Shown here: one piece after another, positions 29,510 through 41,712 of the stretch
Position numbering within the stretch: the first letter of the stretch is position 1
How the letters are laid out: every line of letters begins with the position of its first letter
Assembly (NCBI RefSeq): GCF_029227915.1
Contig: NC_079878.1
Coordinates: 15,502,001-15,566,000 of the forward strand
Source of the DNA: Hydractinia symbiolongicarpus
Lineage: Eukaryota; Cnidaria; Hydrozoa; Anthoathecata; Hydractiniidae
Length of the DNA: 64,000 nucleotides
Direction: 5' to 3'
Notes under the pieces: generated by a model
The model's input: the letters and a program-made list of their open reading frames with translations, nothing else
Database searches by the model: none
What the model was told of the DNA's origin: nothing
Program-made: the position numbers and the translations under genes

Positions 29510-29870
29510 CGTTTCGGAATGGACGGGTTGATGACGTCATCAAAAAACCTTCAAACTCTAATATCTCTGCAACCGTTTGTCAAAAGTACATGATCCTATA
29601 CATTTTCTTGATCAGCGTTTCAAAATCTATACGATGAAAGCAACAGGTATACAAATTTCTAAAAAAAAAATTTGATTTTGACGGGTCATTGCTGACGTCA
29701 GCAAAATTTTTAAACCCTTATATTTCATTAACTGCTCATCAAAACCACACGATCATATACATTTTCTTGATCAGCAGTGTAAGGTCTACACAATGGAGGA
29801 AACATAAAAACAAGTTTCTCAATTTATTTATTTTGTATTTGCACTGCTGACGTCAGCAAAAAATGTAAAA
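29510..29870. repeat. Degenerate ~155-160 bp tandem repeat with TGACGTCA in each unit
   Basis: TGACGTCAKCAAAA starts units near 29530, 29692 and 29847. Within units, ATACATTTTCTTGATCAGC and AATATCT/TTATATTTC-type segments recur at matching offsets. About 2.3 copies. Confidence 0.7.
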
Positions 29871-30646
29871 CAACCTATTTGTCCATCTTCCTTTTGCCTG
29901 AGTGGATTTTTCCACGGGCCTTATCGACTAGTTTTCATATAACATTATACGTAGCTTTTTCTAGGTGATAACAAACCATTGTTTGTATCACATATGACTG
30001 TGTTCTATCACTTGAAGGCGCACTTTTAGTTCTAAAATTAGTTGAAAAGTGATCTTCATGTTTGAAACTAGTAGGGTATATTTTTAGATAGGAGTTTTAT
30101 CTGAAGTTTCGTGATATTACTTCTCAAGGGTAAAGAAACCCAGGTACACCACGAGGCTTACCACACTCGGCTCCAGGGTTTGTTGCTTGATGTCGAAGCC
30201 GCTAGCGCTTACTTGACGGCTAACAGCTTCGATGTCAAAAAGGCAAAATACCCTGAGGACGAGGTTGAGGAGTTTACCTCCCTTCTTGGAGGAAGAACTT
30301 CCATGACATACACATTCTAAATGCACAGACTTGATTGCCGTGTAACATCGGCATTTTGTGTAGTTAATCAGACTGGGATTTTTTGTTAAAATAATCCAAA
30401 CTGATACAAAATCCCATGACGAGAGCTGTTGCAGTGCAGTCGTGAAGTTCATCATAAAAGAAGAATGCTCTGGGAACAAGTCTTGTACAGAATAAAACGC
30501 AACTTTTTCTTCGCACAAAAGAGTGGAAATCTTTTAGCTATCGTGTATTTATTATAAGACGCAAGCAATTTTCTTTTTCTAGAATTCCATACCGTTGCAA
30601 AAGTCTTCACAAGAAAATACATTTTCATTTGATTTAAAATTAAAGG
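29871..30646. other. Non-coding, or unrecognised ORFs
   Basis: Overlapping open frames lie on both strands (30111-30320 plus, 30117-30518 minus). Neither shows a domain or splice signals that fit a model, so I do not call either. Confidence 0.3.
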
Positions 30647-30882
30647 TCAAAATTTTGTATCAAGCGCATCTTCACTACTCGTAACAACGTCTTTAGAAAT
30701 GTTATTCATTTCAATATCAAATATTTCATCATGTTCCTCCGCAGTTTTCGTTCCTCCAAGGGCGTCAACGTAATCAACTATATTCCTCTGTGCCAGGTCA
30801 AACAGAACGTTTCCACTCATTTCATTTATGTTCTCTAACTGAATGTTGTTATTATTTCTGGTCTCACCGCTCAAAATAAAAT
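30647..30882 (-). CDS. Candidate last exon of an unknown minus-strand gene
   Basis: An acceptor (TTCTTTAG, 30890-30883) leads into 78 codons of acidic, polar protein ending SSEDALDTKF and a stop. Its phase fits a candidate upstream exon at 36001-36089 (phase-1 intron of about 5.1 kb). Together they would encode an acidic, helix-prone protein tail. The join would place the GPCR gene inside the intron. Only phase and splice signals support this. Confidence 0.3.
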
Positions 30883-30942
30883 CTAAAGAAATCAGAGACT
30901 ATGTTTGTTAGTATGTCCAATGAAGAAATATATAACTCTTAA

Positions 30943-31682
30943 CCCTATTCGGTCCGGGGTTTTTCGAACATACTATGACCGGGGGGGGCGGATTCCGCCC
31001 CCCCTCAATAACTTTTCATAGGGTTGTTCAAATTGAATCAAACTTGGCACACTTATAGTACGTCATAAAAGGAACAAAATGGCGCCAAAAAAAATTTGCT
31101 TGCGTCAGCACATTTTCTGTGACGTCATCAAAAGCTTGAAAATTGTTAAAAATGCCACTATCTGCTTAAAATATTATTACTTTTGTTCTAGAGCGAATTT
31201 TTACATTCTGTTTGAAGTTTCTGAAAGCTAAATAAAAGTTATTTAACATATTTTCCGGTTTTTACATGGATCGGATGAAAAATTGCCAAAAATTGCCCGA
31301 AAATCCGTTTTTTTTCGATTTTCGGGTAAAATCCGACAAAGTCGGGAAATCGGATTAGTCACGTGTTCAAATTATTCAAAATGATTCTTCTTGATGAAAC
31401 AAAGTTATGTTGCAAGTTTCAAGTTCTAAGGATAATCCTAACAGGAGTTATTATATTTTCCCCATTATAAGGATTTCATAGAGATTTTTAGGGGTAGTTT
31501 CGAGTAATGGCCAATATCAAAGCCTCTGAAAGGTATAGGACCTAAAAAATTAGCATGCAGGTGTCTAATAGATAAATGTTGAAACTCAGTAAGTATCATA
31601 GCCATATAACAAAGCAATAAGGAGTTATTAAAAAAAAACCGTCAGGGGGGGCGGAATCCGCCCCCCCCCGGACCGAATAGGG
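30943..31682. mobile_element. TTAA-flanked MITE (piggyBac-like ends)
   Basis: The 740 bp unit begins CCCTATTCGGTCCGGGG and ends with its reverse complement, with TTAA on both sides (30939-30942 and 31683-31686). TTAA duplication and CCC-starting ends fit piggyBac-type (or Kolobok-type) elements. Each end also has a large GC palindrome (GGGGGGCGG, two central A/T pairs, CCGCCCCCC). No coding capacity. Confidence 0.85.
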
Positions 31683-32390
31683 TTAAAGGACGAATCCTGA
31701 AAACTGGCAAGCAAAAACAGTCCCGCCGTTTGACTGCAATAACTTCTGAGGACTAGGTTTAATGAAAAGTGCTCCCATGTTCTAGAAAGTAGCCACCAAC
31801 TGCGTCTAAACTTTAGGGAAGTTGATTATTTGTTAACTGGAAAAAAAAGGATCTTTTCATAAAACGAGCGCCACAGGGATTGATATGGTAGCAAATACCT
31901 ATTCACTTTATAATTAGTAACAAAGTCAGTGTTAAGTGATTGTATTAGACAGGCAATAAAAAAGGGGAAAGTTAGATATGTACACTAATACATCAACCTC
32001 GTCCCCAAGGCTTCTTATCTCTCACCGCAGCTGCGCTGCCGTCAGATACAAAAAAGAGAGATCCTGGGAAGGAGTTTGCTAATACATATATACTTAGTTC
32101 TAACACTACTCTAGAGTAGAGTTGGGGAAAAATAAAAAAATAATAATTGTAGGCGTGACTGGCAATTGACGCTAATACCACATACCATTTCTTTGTCACG
32201 TGACATTTCATTTCGAATCAATATAGTATTAGATGAGGGTTTAGAAATAAAACCTTTGATTGTGAATTTCAGAACTTAAAACTGGTAGGATGCAATGCAA
32301 TATTACAAAGGCAACATACATACATACATTGCAAACCTTCACCCACCTAATGTGTCTTGCGGTGGAGTAACAAGTTTACATGTAAGATAA
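31683..32390. other. Non-coding; possible short MITE remnant
   Basis: At about 31994-32085 the DNA has CAACCTCGTCCCCAAGG and, inverted, CCTGGGAAGGAGTTTGC, a form common to short repeats. Nothing coding is seen. Confidence 0.3.
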
Positions 32391-33729
32391 CTAATGGTAG
32401 AATGAAACATCCAACAAAATGATCTTCGAAATTTTCTCCTTAATATAGGATGCAACCATGGGTTTATCACACCCTGTAATGCAGCTAAACGAATAGACAG
32501 CATACCATACCAATCTGGGTATTCTGTTTTTGATAAAGAAATGCACAGACATACCTAAACAACAAAGGAAGTGAAAAAAACTTAATAAAGAAACATTGTA
32601 GCAGCCACTAGACTGACAAATGCCGGTTATTTCTTTGTTATATCGACTGCACCTGCAAAAAAACAATGTTTATCTATTATTGAGAATAATTCAGTTTGAA
32701 CATTGCGGTTGGTTGGCAAAATTTCCAGGCAACATTGGCTGGTCATTATTTAATCGGTAACCAACATGGCTAGTGGAGAGTCGACTTTAAGTACTGGAAA
32801 AAGAGGCTATTGGAAAACAGACACAGATGTATGCAATATTTATTTAACGTTTTATCTACCCAGCTGCAACAACATCTGATACAGAAAAATTCGTTGGCAG
32901 ATTTCCAATTTACTTGTTTTAATTCTCACATTCTATGGTCAGTGAAGATATAAATTTTACGTACATATAGCGGGAACCATAAAATTAAAAATGTTGCCAT
33001 GGTGACTATGGACAAACGCAGAAATAAGTACTCCTCACTGTCAGTCTGGTCTGTACTTTGCGAAGTTGAATATTGAGTTCGAAATGAAATCATTTCGTAA
33101 ACGCTAATCGAGCCGCCGATGTTTGCAACGATGACTAATAGTATCATTATGGTAAATGCAATTAAATAACCCATCAGCATTGTCCGGTCACGGTCATTTG
33201 TTGGTTGAAGGGTAAACATACAATAGGTACCAGGATAATATAAGGTGTTGGTACCAAACCCAAGAAAAGGAGGTATCGATATCGCAGCAGATATGGTCAT
33301 GTTTACTAAGATAAATATGATTATTTTAGTTGCATTGGACACCATCTTTTCTTGGTAGCAGTAAGGCCGCGATACTGCAAAATACCTATCAATTGCCATG
33401 CTTATAACAACAATAATAGACATGCTATTAAAAAACAAAACAACGGAAGCGTGTATATTACAGACCAGATAACCACCAATATATTTTCCATGTAGGTAAG
33501 TGATCAATGGTTGCACGTACGTGACTGTAACTAACAAAATATCAACAGTTGTTAAGACTAAGATTAAAATGTTAGGGATATTCTTTTTTTTTCCAAGAGT
33601 CCTAATTATAACACACAATACTACGAGGTTGCCAACAATGCCGATGATAAAAGCAAGTAATAGAGATACACCAGCTAATACTCTCACATTTACGGAAAAA
33701 ATATCTTCCAAAACATATGCTTCGTCCAT
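32391..33729 (-). CDS. Class A (rhodopsin-like) G-protein-coupled receptor, two exons
   Basis: Exon 1 is 33729-32961, donor GTAAAA; exon 2 is 32554-32391, acceptor TTGTTTAG. Phases match (intron phase 1), giving 310 residues. Seven hydrophobic segments: TM1 with GNLVVL, TM2 LTTVD, TM3 ending in IDRYFAV (the DRY motif), TM4 and TM5, TM6 with LILWFPLYV, and TM7 in exon 2. The TM3 Cys and an ECL2 Cys (YCMF) can form the usual disulphide. TM7 reads SCITGCDKPMVASYI in place of the usual NPxxY, with DKP at the equivalent position. The N-terminus is short, without a signal peptide, as in peptide- or amine-type receptors. The ligand cannot be told. Plasma membrane, single complete gene. Confidence 0.8.
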
Positions 33730-36000
33730 CTTTAAACACTTATCAAGACTGCTGCTAGTGCCAGATGAGCAACATTTCTAGATCTTATTCATTGAAGCTG
33801 CTTAGATACGAGTTAGGGGTGATTGCATCAATTTTCATAAAGAAAATCAAGCAATAGCTGCACTTCCTGCCCCTGAAAAACTGTATCTTTGGAAATTTAA
33901 TTCGGAGGTGACGTATTTTCTTTAAAATCTATTTTCGGCATGATTTACGTATTGCAAATATGTGCTTAAATTCTAAATAACTTCGGTGCCGTCTATTTCG
34001 ACACTGAAGTTTGCTCAAGCGTATTATAGCTACCCTGGGTAAATTATTCATCGATAAACGTAATTTATCAATCTTGTTCTCAGGACACTAAATTTAAAAA
34101 TTTTTTTGCCTTTTAAAACAATACTGAAAAAGTTAGAACAAACCAGAAGTTGAAATTTATCCTGAAATTCATGTATATAAATTTCAGCCTTTTCGGTTAA
34201 TAATAAAAAAGCGATTGCTAAATTTTGTTTGCGTCGTGCAACTCTTATTTCTTCAAAAGGAAATATGGAAAAAAGTACACGAAACCAGTATGAAAAAGGT
34301 ACCAGTATTAAGTAATTTTGGACAATATTTTAACATTCGAATGAAATTTTCTACCATTTTTGACAGCATAACAGTTTTGACGCACCAAGCTCATCTTCAG
34401 GGCATCTTATATCTTTTCTTGCATCGCGAAAATGTTCTGTTCGTACATTTCTATTACCAGCAATTCTTAGTCAGATGGTGTGTAAATAAAACGTATGCTA
34501 TGTTTGCAACCAAATAAAAATCGGTCGAGAAACTGTTGTTGTTCCAATAATTTTGACCGAGATTGTTGTTGGTTCTTATGACGTCGGCTTTAATTCAACA
34601 CTGCTTTTTTACTAGCTTTGTCAAACACTCATGGATATACCTCTAACATCGCCAAACGCTCCCAGATGCACTTATATAGGCAGTCCTTTCAAACACAATT
34701 GCATTATGGGGGCCGCGTATACCTTACTGGTAAACAAATTTAAAAATAAGCAAAAAATTAAGACACTTTGACATAATTTTGTCACTTTTTGTGGACTAAA
34801 TCTTCGAAATTAGTCACTTTTCCAGATTGAAATGACAACAAAAGTTAGAAATTTTAGGCTTTTTTTCTTTCAAAAAAAAATTTAAAAGAACAAAAAGGAA
34901 GACTTTGTAAAGTTCCAATGATTATTTCTTTCTTTTTCTTTAATTTGAACATTTTATCTGCTTTGCTCTTTAACTTCTTCTTCTTTATTTCCTTCTCGGC
35001 TCTCTTTTTCCCATACTATGCTCACTTGAACCTTTATTCAGACCTTCAGACTGTCAAAGTTTCATACAGAATTGAAAAATCGGCAAAATGAAAGAAAAAT
35101 ACCCTGAAAAAACGGCAAAAATGTTTGGTCGGCTAAAGAAATTGCAAAAATTGTAGTTCGGCAAAAAAAAATTAGTCAAAAATTAGTTAATTTGGGCACT
35201 TTTTGGCAGCTTTTTTATCGATAAGGTAAAATGGTGGAGAGAACATGCTTTACTTCAGAGGGACTTTTTGCGGCAGAAAATTTTGGGAAGGTAAAAATTT
35301 GCGAAACTATGTAAATACAGTTGCGAAAAAATTTCACGCAGAAAAGTGTTCCAGAAATTTAGAACATGAAAATACGCATTTTTTAATAAACCAAAACACA
35401 GTTGACAGCAACCTCGTTTCTAGCTATTGTTGTTTCATTTTTATATGTCTTGACGGCGAAACGAACATGGCTCTGGAGAAAGTTGGTCCGATATGAAACT
35501 GATATGGTTCGATATAATAAGCGGTACAAGATACATCTGTGATGAGTTAATAGTGATATGACGTCACTTTGGATAAACCATAAAATATAACGTCAATTAA
35601 AATGTATTTAATTTATTTTAGACGTTAAATTGAGTTGTCGAATTGACAATTCTTTGGTTTTATATAAACCTTGCTACAGAGAAGACGTATCTAAGTAGAA
35701 AAGACTAGGACTATTTAAAAGAAGTAGCTGAAATGCAATTTAATATTGCTGAAGCGATGAACATTCTTATGAACACAAATACCGATTGCCGATGGTATAC
35801 AGCACACAGATGCCTTTTTACAGCAACGAATGAAGTGAATCTTAGATATCTAAACGATAAATAAATAAACAAAATGTCTATAGATTTTGAATCAAATGCG
35901 TTCCAAGCATGCTTTTTAATAGAAAGCGCCAGTCTCACATAAGACTATGTTGTGATTAAAATAACGAACACAAATGGTATAAAACGATCAATGTACGTAC
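33730..36000. other. Upstream and intergenic DNA, no gene recognised
   Basis: Several short open frames occur (34215-34517, 35245-35496 plus; 35711-35938 minus) without motifs. The first few hundred bases should include the GPCR promoter; I cannot define elements in it. Confidence 0.3.
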
Positions 36001-36089
36001 CTTGATTATTAGAATTTAATTTTGCTTTTTCTTCGTCGTACATGCTCAGCACAGCATCAATAAACTTTTCTCCGTGACTGTTTTCAATG
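36001..36089 (-). CDS. Candidate internal exon of an unknown minus-strand gene
   Basis: Acceptor TTCTGTAAG and a strong donor GTACGT bound 89 nt encoding an acidic helix (GEKFIDAVLSMYDEEKAK). Its phase fits the exon at 30647-30882. No upstream exon was found; an open frame on the opposite strand (36154-36426) is unrelated. Confidence 0.3.
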
Positions 36090-36496
36090 CTTACAGAATC
36101 TTCTTTATATGTCTTCGTCCTCGAAATAATTCACCAACCAAATCATTCGTACTGTGATCACACAAAGGTACATTAAAATGTATTCTCTTGAATCAATATA
36201 TTTTGATTTAGAACCAGTACTGTTTTTCAAGAAGGTTCGATTCCGTGAGTCATTAGTTGACGTACACATGTTCGAATGTGATAGAGATAATGTTAACATC
36301 TATGCAGTGGAAAGTGAAATCAAAACCTCTGCGATGGAGGAAAGTGCAGTTGAACTGCCTGCACAGAGCGTGTTAACGCGTTTCAAAGATTTTTTAAAAG
36401 GTGCAGAAGAAATTAAAAGCATCTAAGCTCTATGTCGTTCTCTTTGAATTCCGGTACCTGCAGGATCTTGTGTTTTTAGAAAATCTATAACTTTCA

Positions 36497-37709
36497 TTAA
36501 TAGCCAGTTTACCAGAATATGACTACCCCAGGCCACCTGGAGGTAGTGATTTGCAGAGTACTGAAAACCTGTGTACTCATTTAAAACAATGTTTTAATAA
36601 ACTCCCAAAAGACGAAGAAGTTTTTATCTTGGGAGATTTTAACTATAAAGGAACTTGTTCCACTCTTTACCTAAAACAACATATTACGGAGCCAACTCGA
36701 GTTACAGAAAATAGTAGCACTCTTAACTTGATTCTTTCTAAGAGTTCTTGTATTTCTATAACTGGTGTCACGGATTTAGGCATCAGTGATCACAATTTAG
36801 TTTATGTAATCAAAAAATTTAAAAGGCCAAAATGTGAACCTAAATCTATCAAGGTTCATGGCTACAAGAACTTCAGTGAAGAGGCTTTTCTAAAAGAACT
36901 CAAGAATTTAGACTGGTCATATTTTAAAAATTATGATGACCTTGATCAAACATGTGAGAAACTGAATAAAATTGTTAAAACAGTGGCTGACAAACACGCT
37001 CCTTTCAAAACACATAGATTTCCTGGCCGTGTTGAGGCATGGGTCACTGATGAATTAATAATAGACATCGAAGAAAGAGACTTCTTAAAACAAAAAGCAT
37101 CAAGAACAAAATCCATCATAGACTGGGAAGCCTTCAGACGAAAAAGGAGCCAGGTAATAGGTCTCAAAAAATCGACTTAAAAACGAGTACTATAATGACG
37201 TTTTGCAAGATTTTAAAAAACGGCCAAAACAACTTTTGAAAATCCTAAAAAACTTGTTCCTGATAAGTCAGGCAATACCACCTCAATAAAGCGATTGGTC
37301 CAAAACGATGACACAGAAACATCTCACCCGAAGGAAATTTCAAACACATTTATTTTATTTTTTGTCAGTGTTGGTGCCAAGCTAGCCTGAAAATTTTCTT
37401 CTGGCACCACTAATGTTAATCCACCTGTTAGCAGACACGATTTTCGGTGGGCTCCTATTGAGACCAAATGTGTCGAAAAAATAATTAGTTCACTAAAACT
37501 TAATAAAGCTACAGGCTTGGACGAAATTGGTTCAAGACTGCTAAAAGTAGGTTCGTCAGTTTTGAGTATTTATTTATCAAGTCTTTTCATCAAATCTTTA
37601 TTTACTAGTTATGTACCTAAACTTTGAAAGACTAAAAGGTTCTCGCCTATTTTAAAAGTGGCAATAAAACAGATCCTACTAATTATCAGCCTATCTCCAT
37701 TCTGGTGTA
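36497..37709 (+). pseudogene. CR1-like LINE ORF2 fragment (endonuclease end and RT start)
   Basis: 5'-truncated inside the endonuclease: PRPPGGSD, EEVFILGDFN, TEPTRVT, STLNLILSK and LGISDHNLVYV, followed by the basic linker (IEERDFLKQKASRTK, WEAFRRKRS). After several frame breaks come RT-start segments (SLKLNKATGLDEIGSRLLK, TNYQPISI). The frame ends at 37709, so the RT body is missing. Same strand as the split Polinton polymerase, opposite to the long LINE at 38.8 kb. Confidence 0.8.
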
Positions 37710-38225
37710 ACTGTCACAATTCCCACCGACCGGGCAATGGTAGCTTTGACTTTGTTCCTGAACGTTCCTAATGTTGTTGAACGAAGAAATTTGAACCTTC
37801 TGATTTAAACTTTGAAGGCTGTTTGGTCCATTGGACAAAATTTACAAAAAACGTATATAAGTATTTTTATCAGTTTTCATTTTTCCTGCCACGCTTTGAA
37901 AATGATGTGTCGTATTAAAAGGACATGTATAATGATTTGTGTTGAAGGTTTTGGAGGAAATGAAGGAATGCGTTCTTTGCTGCCTGTCAGTGTCACATAC
38001 ACATTGTCAACAAACATCTGCACGTCTGTTGCTTGTGGAGGGATGATTCCGATGCATCAGGTAAGAGATATCCTTTTTTGCAGCAGTTCGTATTGTGACA
38101 TGGTTCATTTTTTGCACTTGATTTACTAATTACACCTCTTACGCTATTTCCATTATCGTTTTTAATTATTGCTGAATATGCATAAAATCGTAAAAGATGG
38201 ATCTTAACAGCACCAACTTCTCTGC
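37710..38225. other. Unassigned stretch between LINE and Polinton remnants
   Basis: Open frames such as VTIPTDRAMVALTLFLN and 37812-38129 have no recognised domain. It may be more of the decayed Polinton. Confidence 0.3.
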
Positions 38226-38786
38226 GTGTTCTGTTTGGTTCAGTTAGATTTAATCGTTGCCTTTATAGCGACACCCTGCTTTTATCTACATATATGCCAT
38301 ATGAAAGTAAAAATACTGGTGGAAGAGCAGGTAAAGGACATGGGATCCGGGTTAAGGTCGCAATGCCAAAGGAGAGTGAAAAATGGTTGGAATGCCACGA
38401 TAGCTAGATGCAGTTGAGGGTACCGTTTGTCATATAAGCAGACTTGGAAAGCCTACTTATTCCAGTAGAAAAAATGTTAGAGATAGTAAAACGCAGAAGC
38501 TGAATAATCACATACCATCTTGCTTTTGCACCTTTAGCAAATTTTCTTACGGACATGTACCAGATCCACTGAAGGTCTACCGTGGCAAGGACTGTGTTAA
38601 GCGATTCGTGAACCATCTGGAGGATGAAGAAAAGAGGTTGTTCGACATCTTTCCTCAGTTGCGGATGACAGAGCTCACAGAGATGCAAAAAAGAGAGTAA
38701 AACGAGTCGGCAGAATGTCACATCTGTATGAAGTCATTCGACGACCCTGCAAGGAATCGCAAGCTACGTGACCACTGTCATTACAC
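38226..38786 (+). pseudogene. Polinton DNA polymerase B pseudogene, N-terminal part
   Basis: Pieces in several frames follow the order of a Polinton protein-primed polymerase: MPYESKNTGG region, RVPFVI then ADLESLL (exonuclease I, with a TAA where the Tyr of IYADxES belongs), and CHICMKSFDD with RDHCHYT, a zinc-binding pair. At HYT the sequence is interrupted by the LINE and resumes at 43235. Multiple stops show long inactivity. The enzyme would have replicated the linear element. Confidence 0.7.
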
Positions 38787-38989
38787 TTGTTTGTTTGTAA
38801 ATTTATTTATAGTCGGTACATTATATACAAGTTTCGTGAAAAGAAAAATTATATGCATAGCTCTAAAAAGTAGTGCTAATCAAAACCGACTGAAATTAAA
38901 GTGCAAATAGAAATAATATTAAATAATATTAATTGAATGAGAGGAAATATTTTTAAATTTTTATATATACAAAAAAGAGTAAAATTGAA

Positions 38990-41609
38990 CTAAAAGCGTG
39001 TTTGGGACAATTCACATACCTCACAAAAACATTTACTTCCATTCCAACTTTTGATCGCATTTTTAAAAGTACTAAGAGACTCTGAGGATTTCAAGTGATT
39101 GGGTAATTTATTCCATATTTTTGGCCCCAGGGAAGAGAGACTTTTTGTTCCAAAACTAACGGTATCTATATTTGGGACTGTTAAATTATTAACATTTTGT
39201 GATCTCACTGGTCTACCACTCCCATGAAATTTAAAGATATCTTTAATGTATGTCGGATTGAGTTCGTGCAAAGTCTTATATATTTCTGTACATAATGTTT
39301 TAAGTCTATAGACGCTCATTTGGTATTTTCCTGCTTTTAAAAGGAGTTCGTCGTAAGTACTATCATTATCATTTAATAAGAAACGCAAAGCTCTCTTCTG
39401 AATTTGTTCAATTCTCAACAAAGATTTATATGAAGAGAAATTCCATACTAAAGGGCAATAATTAAAGTTAGAGTATATAAAACTTTGTACCAGCGCTAAT
39501 TTGGCTTTGTGAGATAAAAACGTGCTAAGTCTAAACAGTGCATTCAATTGTGCTGATGATTTTTTGATAAGTTTAGAAATGTGAGAGTCGAAATTCAAGC
39601 CATTATCAATGGTCACTCCTAGTAATTTAACTTTGCTTTCTGTTTTAATTAACTTGTCACCAATTTTTACCACTAAATCACAATTGTTAAATTTATCTCT
39701 GGTGACAATGATTGATTGAAATTTTTTTGGATTCGCCATCATTTTGTTATTTTTCAACCACACTAGTGCTATATTAGATTCACATTCTAAAAGTTTAATT
39801 AAGTTTGAAATTGAGTTTGAGAAAGCAGAAAGGGAAATGTCATCAGCATAATTATGTACACTGGCTTTTTTAATAAAAAAAATAAAGTCATTAATAAAAA
39901 TGTTAAATAAAATAGGTCCTAAAATTGATCCTTGGGGTACTCCAGACAGAATTAATTGGAAAAGACTATGCTGATTATTTATGCGGGTAGATTGCTCTCT
40001 GTCAGAAAGGTACGATAAAATTAGAAGTAGGGCATCCTTGCTAAAGCCATAGGCATTTAATTTAGCAATAAGTAAATCATGAGGCACGCAATCAAAAGCT
40101 TTAGATAGATCCATTAAAACTGCACCAATTACGTAATGTTTATCTAATTTTTGTTTCCATTCTTCCAATAATCTTATTAGTACATGTTGTGTGCCATATG
40201 ATTCCCTATAGGCTGATAAAAATTCTGAAAGTTTTTTATCAATATAATCAACAATTTGAGATTTAATTATTCTCTCATAAAATTTTGAAAATATATTTAA
40301 AATGCTGACTGGTCTATAGTTGTTTATACATAATTTATCTTTCCCACCTTTATCAATAGGGGATACAGTAGCGCGTTTGGCTCTCCTCGGAAAAACAGAA
40401 AGACAAATACTGTTGTTAATGGCATTTGTTAAGGGTTTTATCAAATAAGGTTTTGCTAACTTCACCATTTTAGCCGTTATCTTGTCCTCTCCAGATGCCA
40501 CACCTACTTTTAGATCCCCGAAAAGTTTAGAGACTTCATTTTCCGAGACTTCCTTAAAGTTAAACAACATTTCATTATTTTGATCAATTAGTGAATTTTT
40601 AATTTCAAGAATACTGGGGTGATTTTTATATGTTTCCAGAATCTTTGAGATAACTTCATTTCTATTTTCAGATTGATAATTTCGTAGCGACACTGGTTTA
40701 ACTCCACTATATTTTTCAACTATATGTATGTACTCTTCATTGAAAATTTCCGCTAATTCATTTTTATCCGTTACTATAATACCATCGTGAACAATCATAA
40801 TTTCATTAGAGCTCTTACCTGATTTGTTAGTAAGGAAAGGTTTAACAGTGCTCCAAAATTTCTTATTTTAAATAATGCCACCCTCCATAACACTATTAAA
40901 ATGCTCTTTAATCGCCTGTCGTCTCATACTAACACACTTATTTCTTTGTTTTTTATATTTTGCCCTATTTTCATCTGTTCGATTTTTGTTAAAATTGTTT
41001 TTAAGACGAGATCTTGTGTAAATTGCTTTTCGTAATTTTTTATTCATAAACGGGGCTTCGTTACCCCGAACTAATTTAATTTTTATAGGTGCATGTTTAT
41101 CAATTATATTTCGAAATTTCAGTACAAGGTTCTCATTACTTTCATTTGGATCTATGTTATCACAACAAAAATCTGTGCTCCTCATTTCTTCAAGAAAAAC
41201 TTGCTCATCAAATTTTTTAAAACACCTATACGATATCTCTTTCGATTTTAAACGTACTAAAAAAGTCTTCATAAAAGTAGAAATCATATGGTGGTGGTCA
41301 CTAAGTCCAGTTTCAAAAGATTTAGAATTATGGAAACATGCATGTTTGTTTTTGCTCAAGGTTCGATAATTGCTTACAAATCAGCCCTTTTTTGACGTAT
41401 TCAATAAGTCCCCCTCCATTTTTATCCCTGTCCCTTCTGTTTCGTATTTCATAATTTTCAATATCAAATTGAGCAGACGGAAATTCAAGGTCTAATTTAG
41501 TTTCTGCCAAAACAAAGTAATCTGGTGATATTTTTGTTACAACTTCGCGAACATCTACTATCTTGTTCCTTAAGCTATTTAAGTTTAAATAGCAAAGTTT
41601 AAATAGCAA
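38990..41609 (-). pseudogene. CR1-like LINE ORF2: endonuclease (internally deleted) and reverse transcriptase
   Basis: Three frames in order. 41609-41328 begins the endonuclease (LCYLNLNSLRNK, LAETKLD, GGGLIEYV). 41359-40868 holds its end (TGLSDHHHMIS) and the linker. 40798-38990 is a 602-codon RT frame with DLSKAFDCVPHDLL, SGVPQGSILGPILFNIFIND and the catalytic YADD, then a thumb and C-terminal domain. The endonuclease middle, where YRPP and GDFN motifs belong, is missing: the two frames meet with only a short overlap. RT copies element RNA at a nicked target. With the endonuclease gutted this copy cannot nick for itself. Confidence 0.85.
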
Positions 41610-41712
41610 AGCAAAGGATTATTCGGATGTTTAAGCCGCAAATGTTTAGCATTTTCTAAATCACATTCATTAGAAAATCCATCTTGCTCCTTATTTGAGA
41701 CATCACTTAAAG

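Noticed and set aside
30111-30518. Overlapping ORFs of 69 and 133 residues
   Set aside because: Neither has domain, splice or start evidence.
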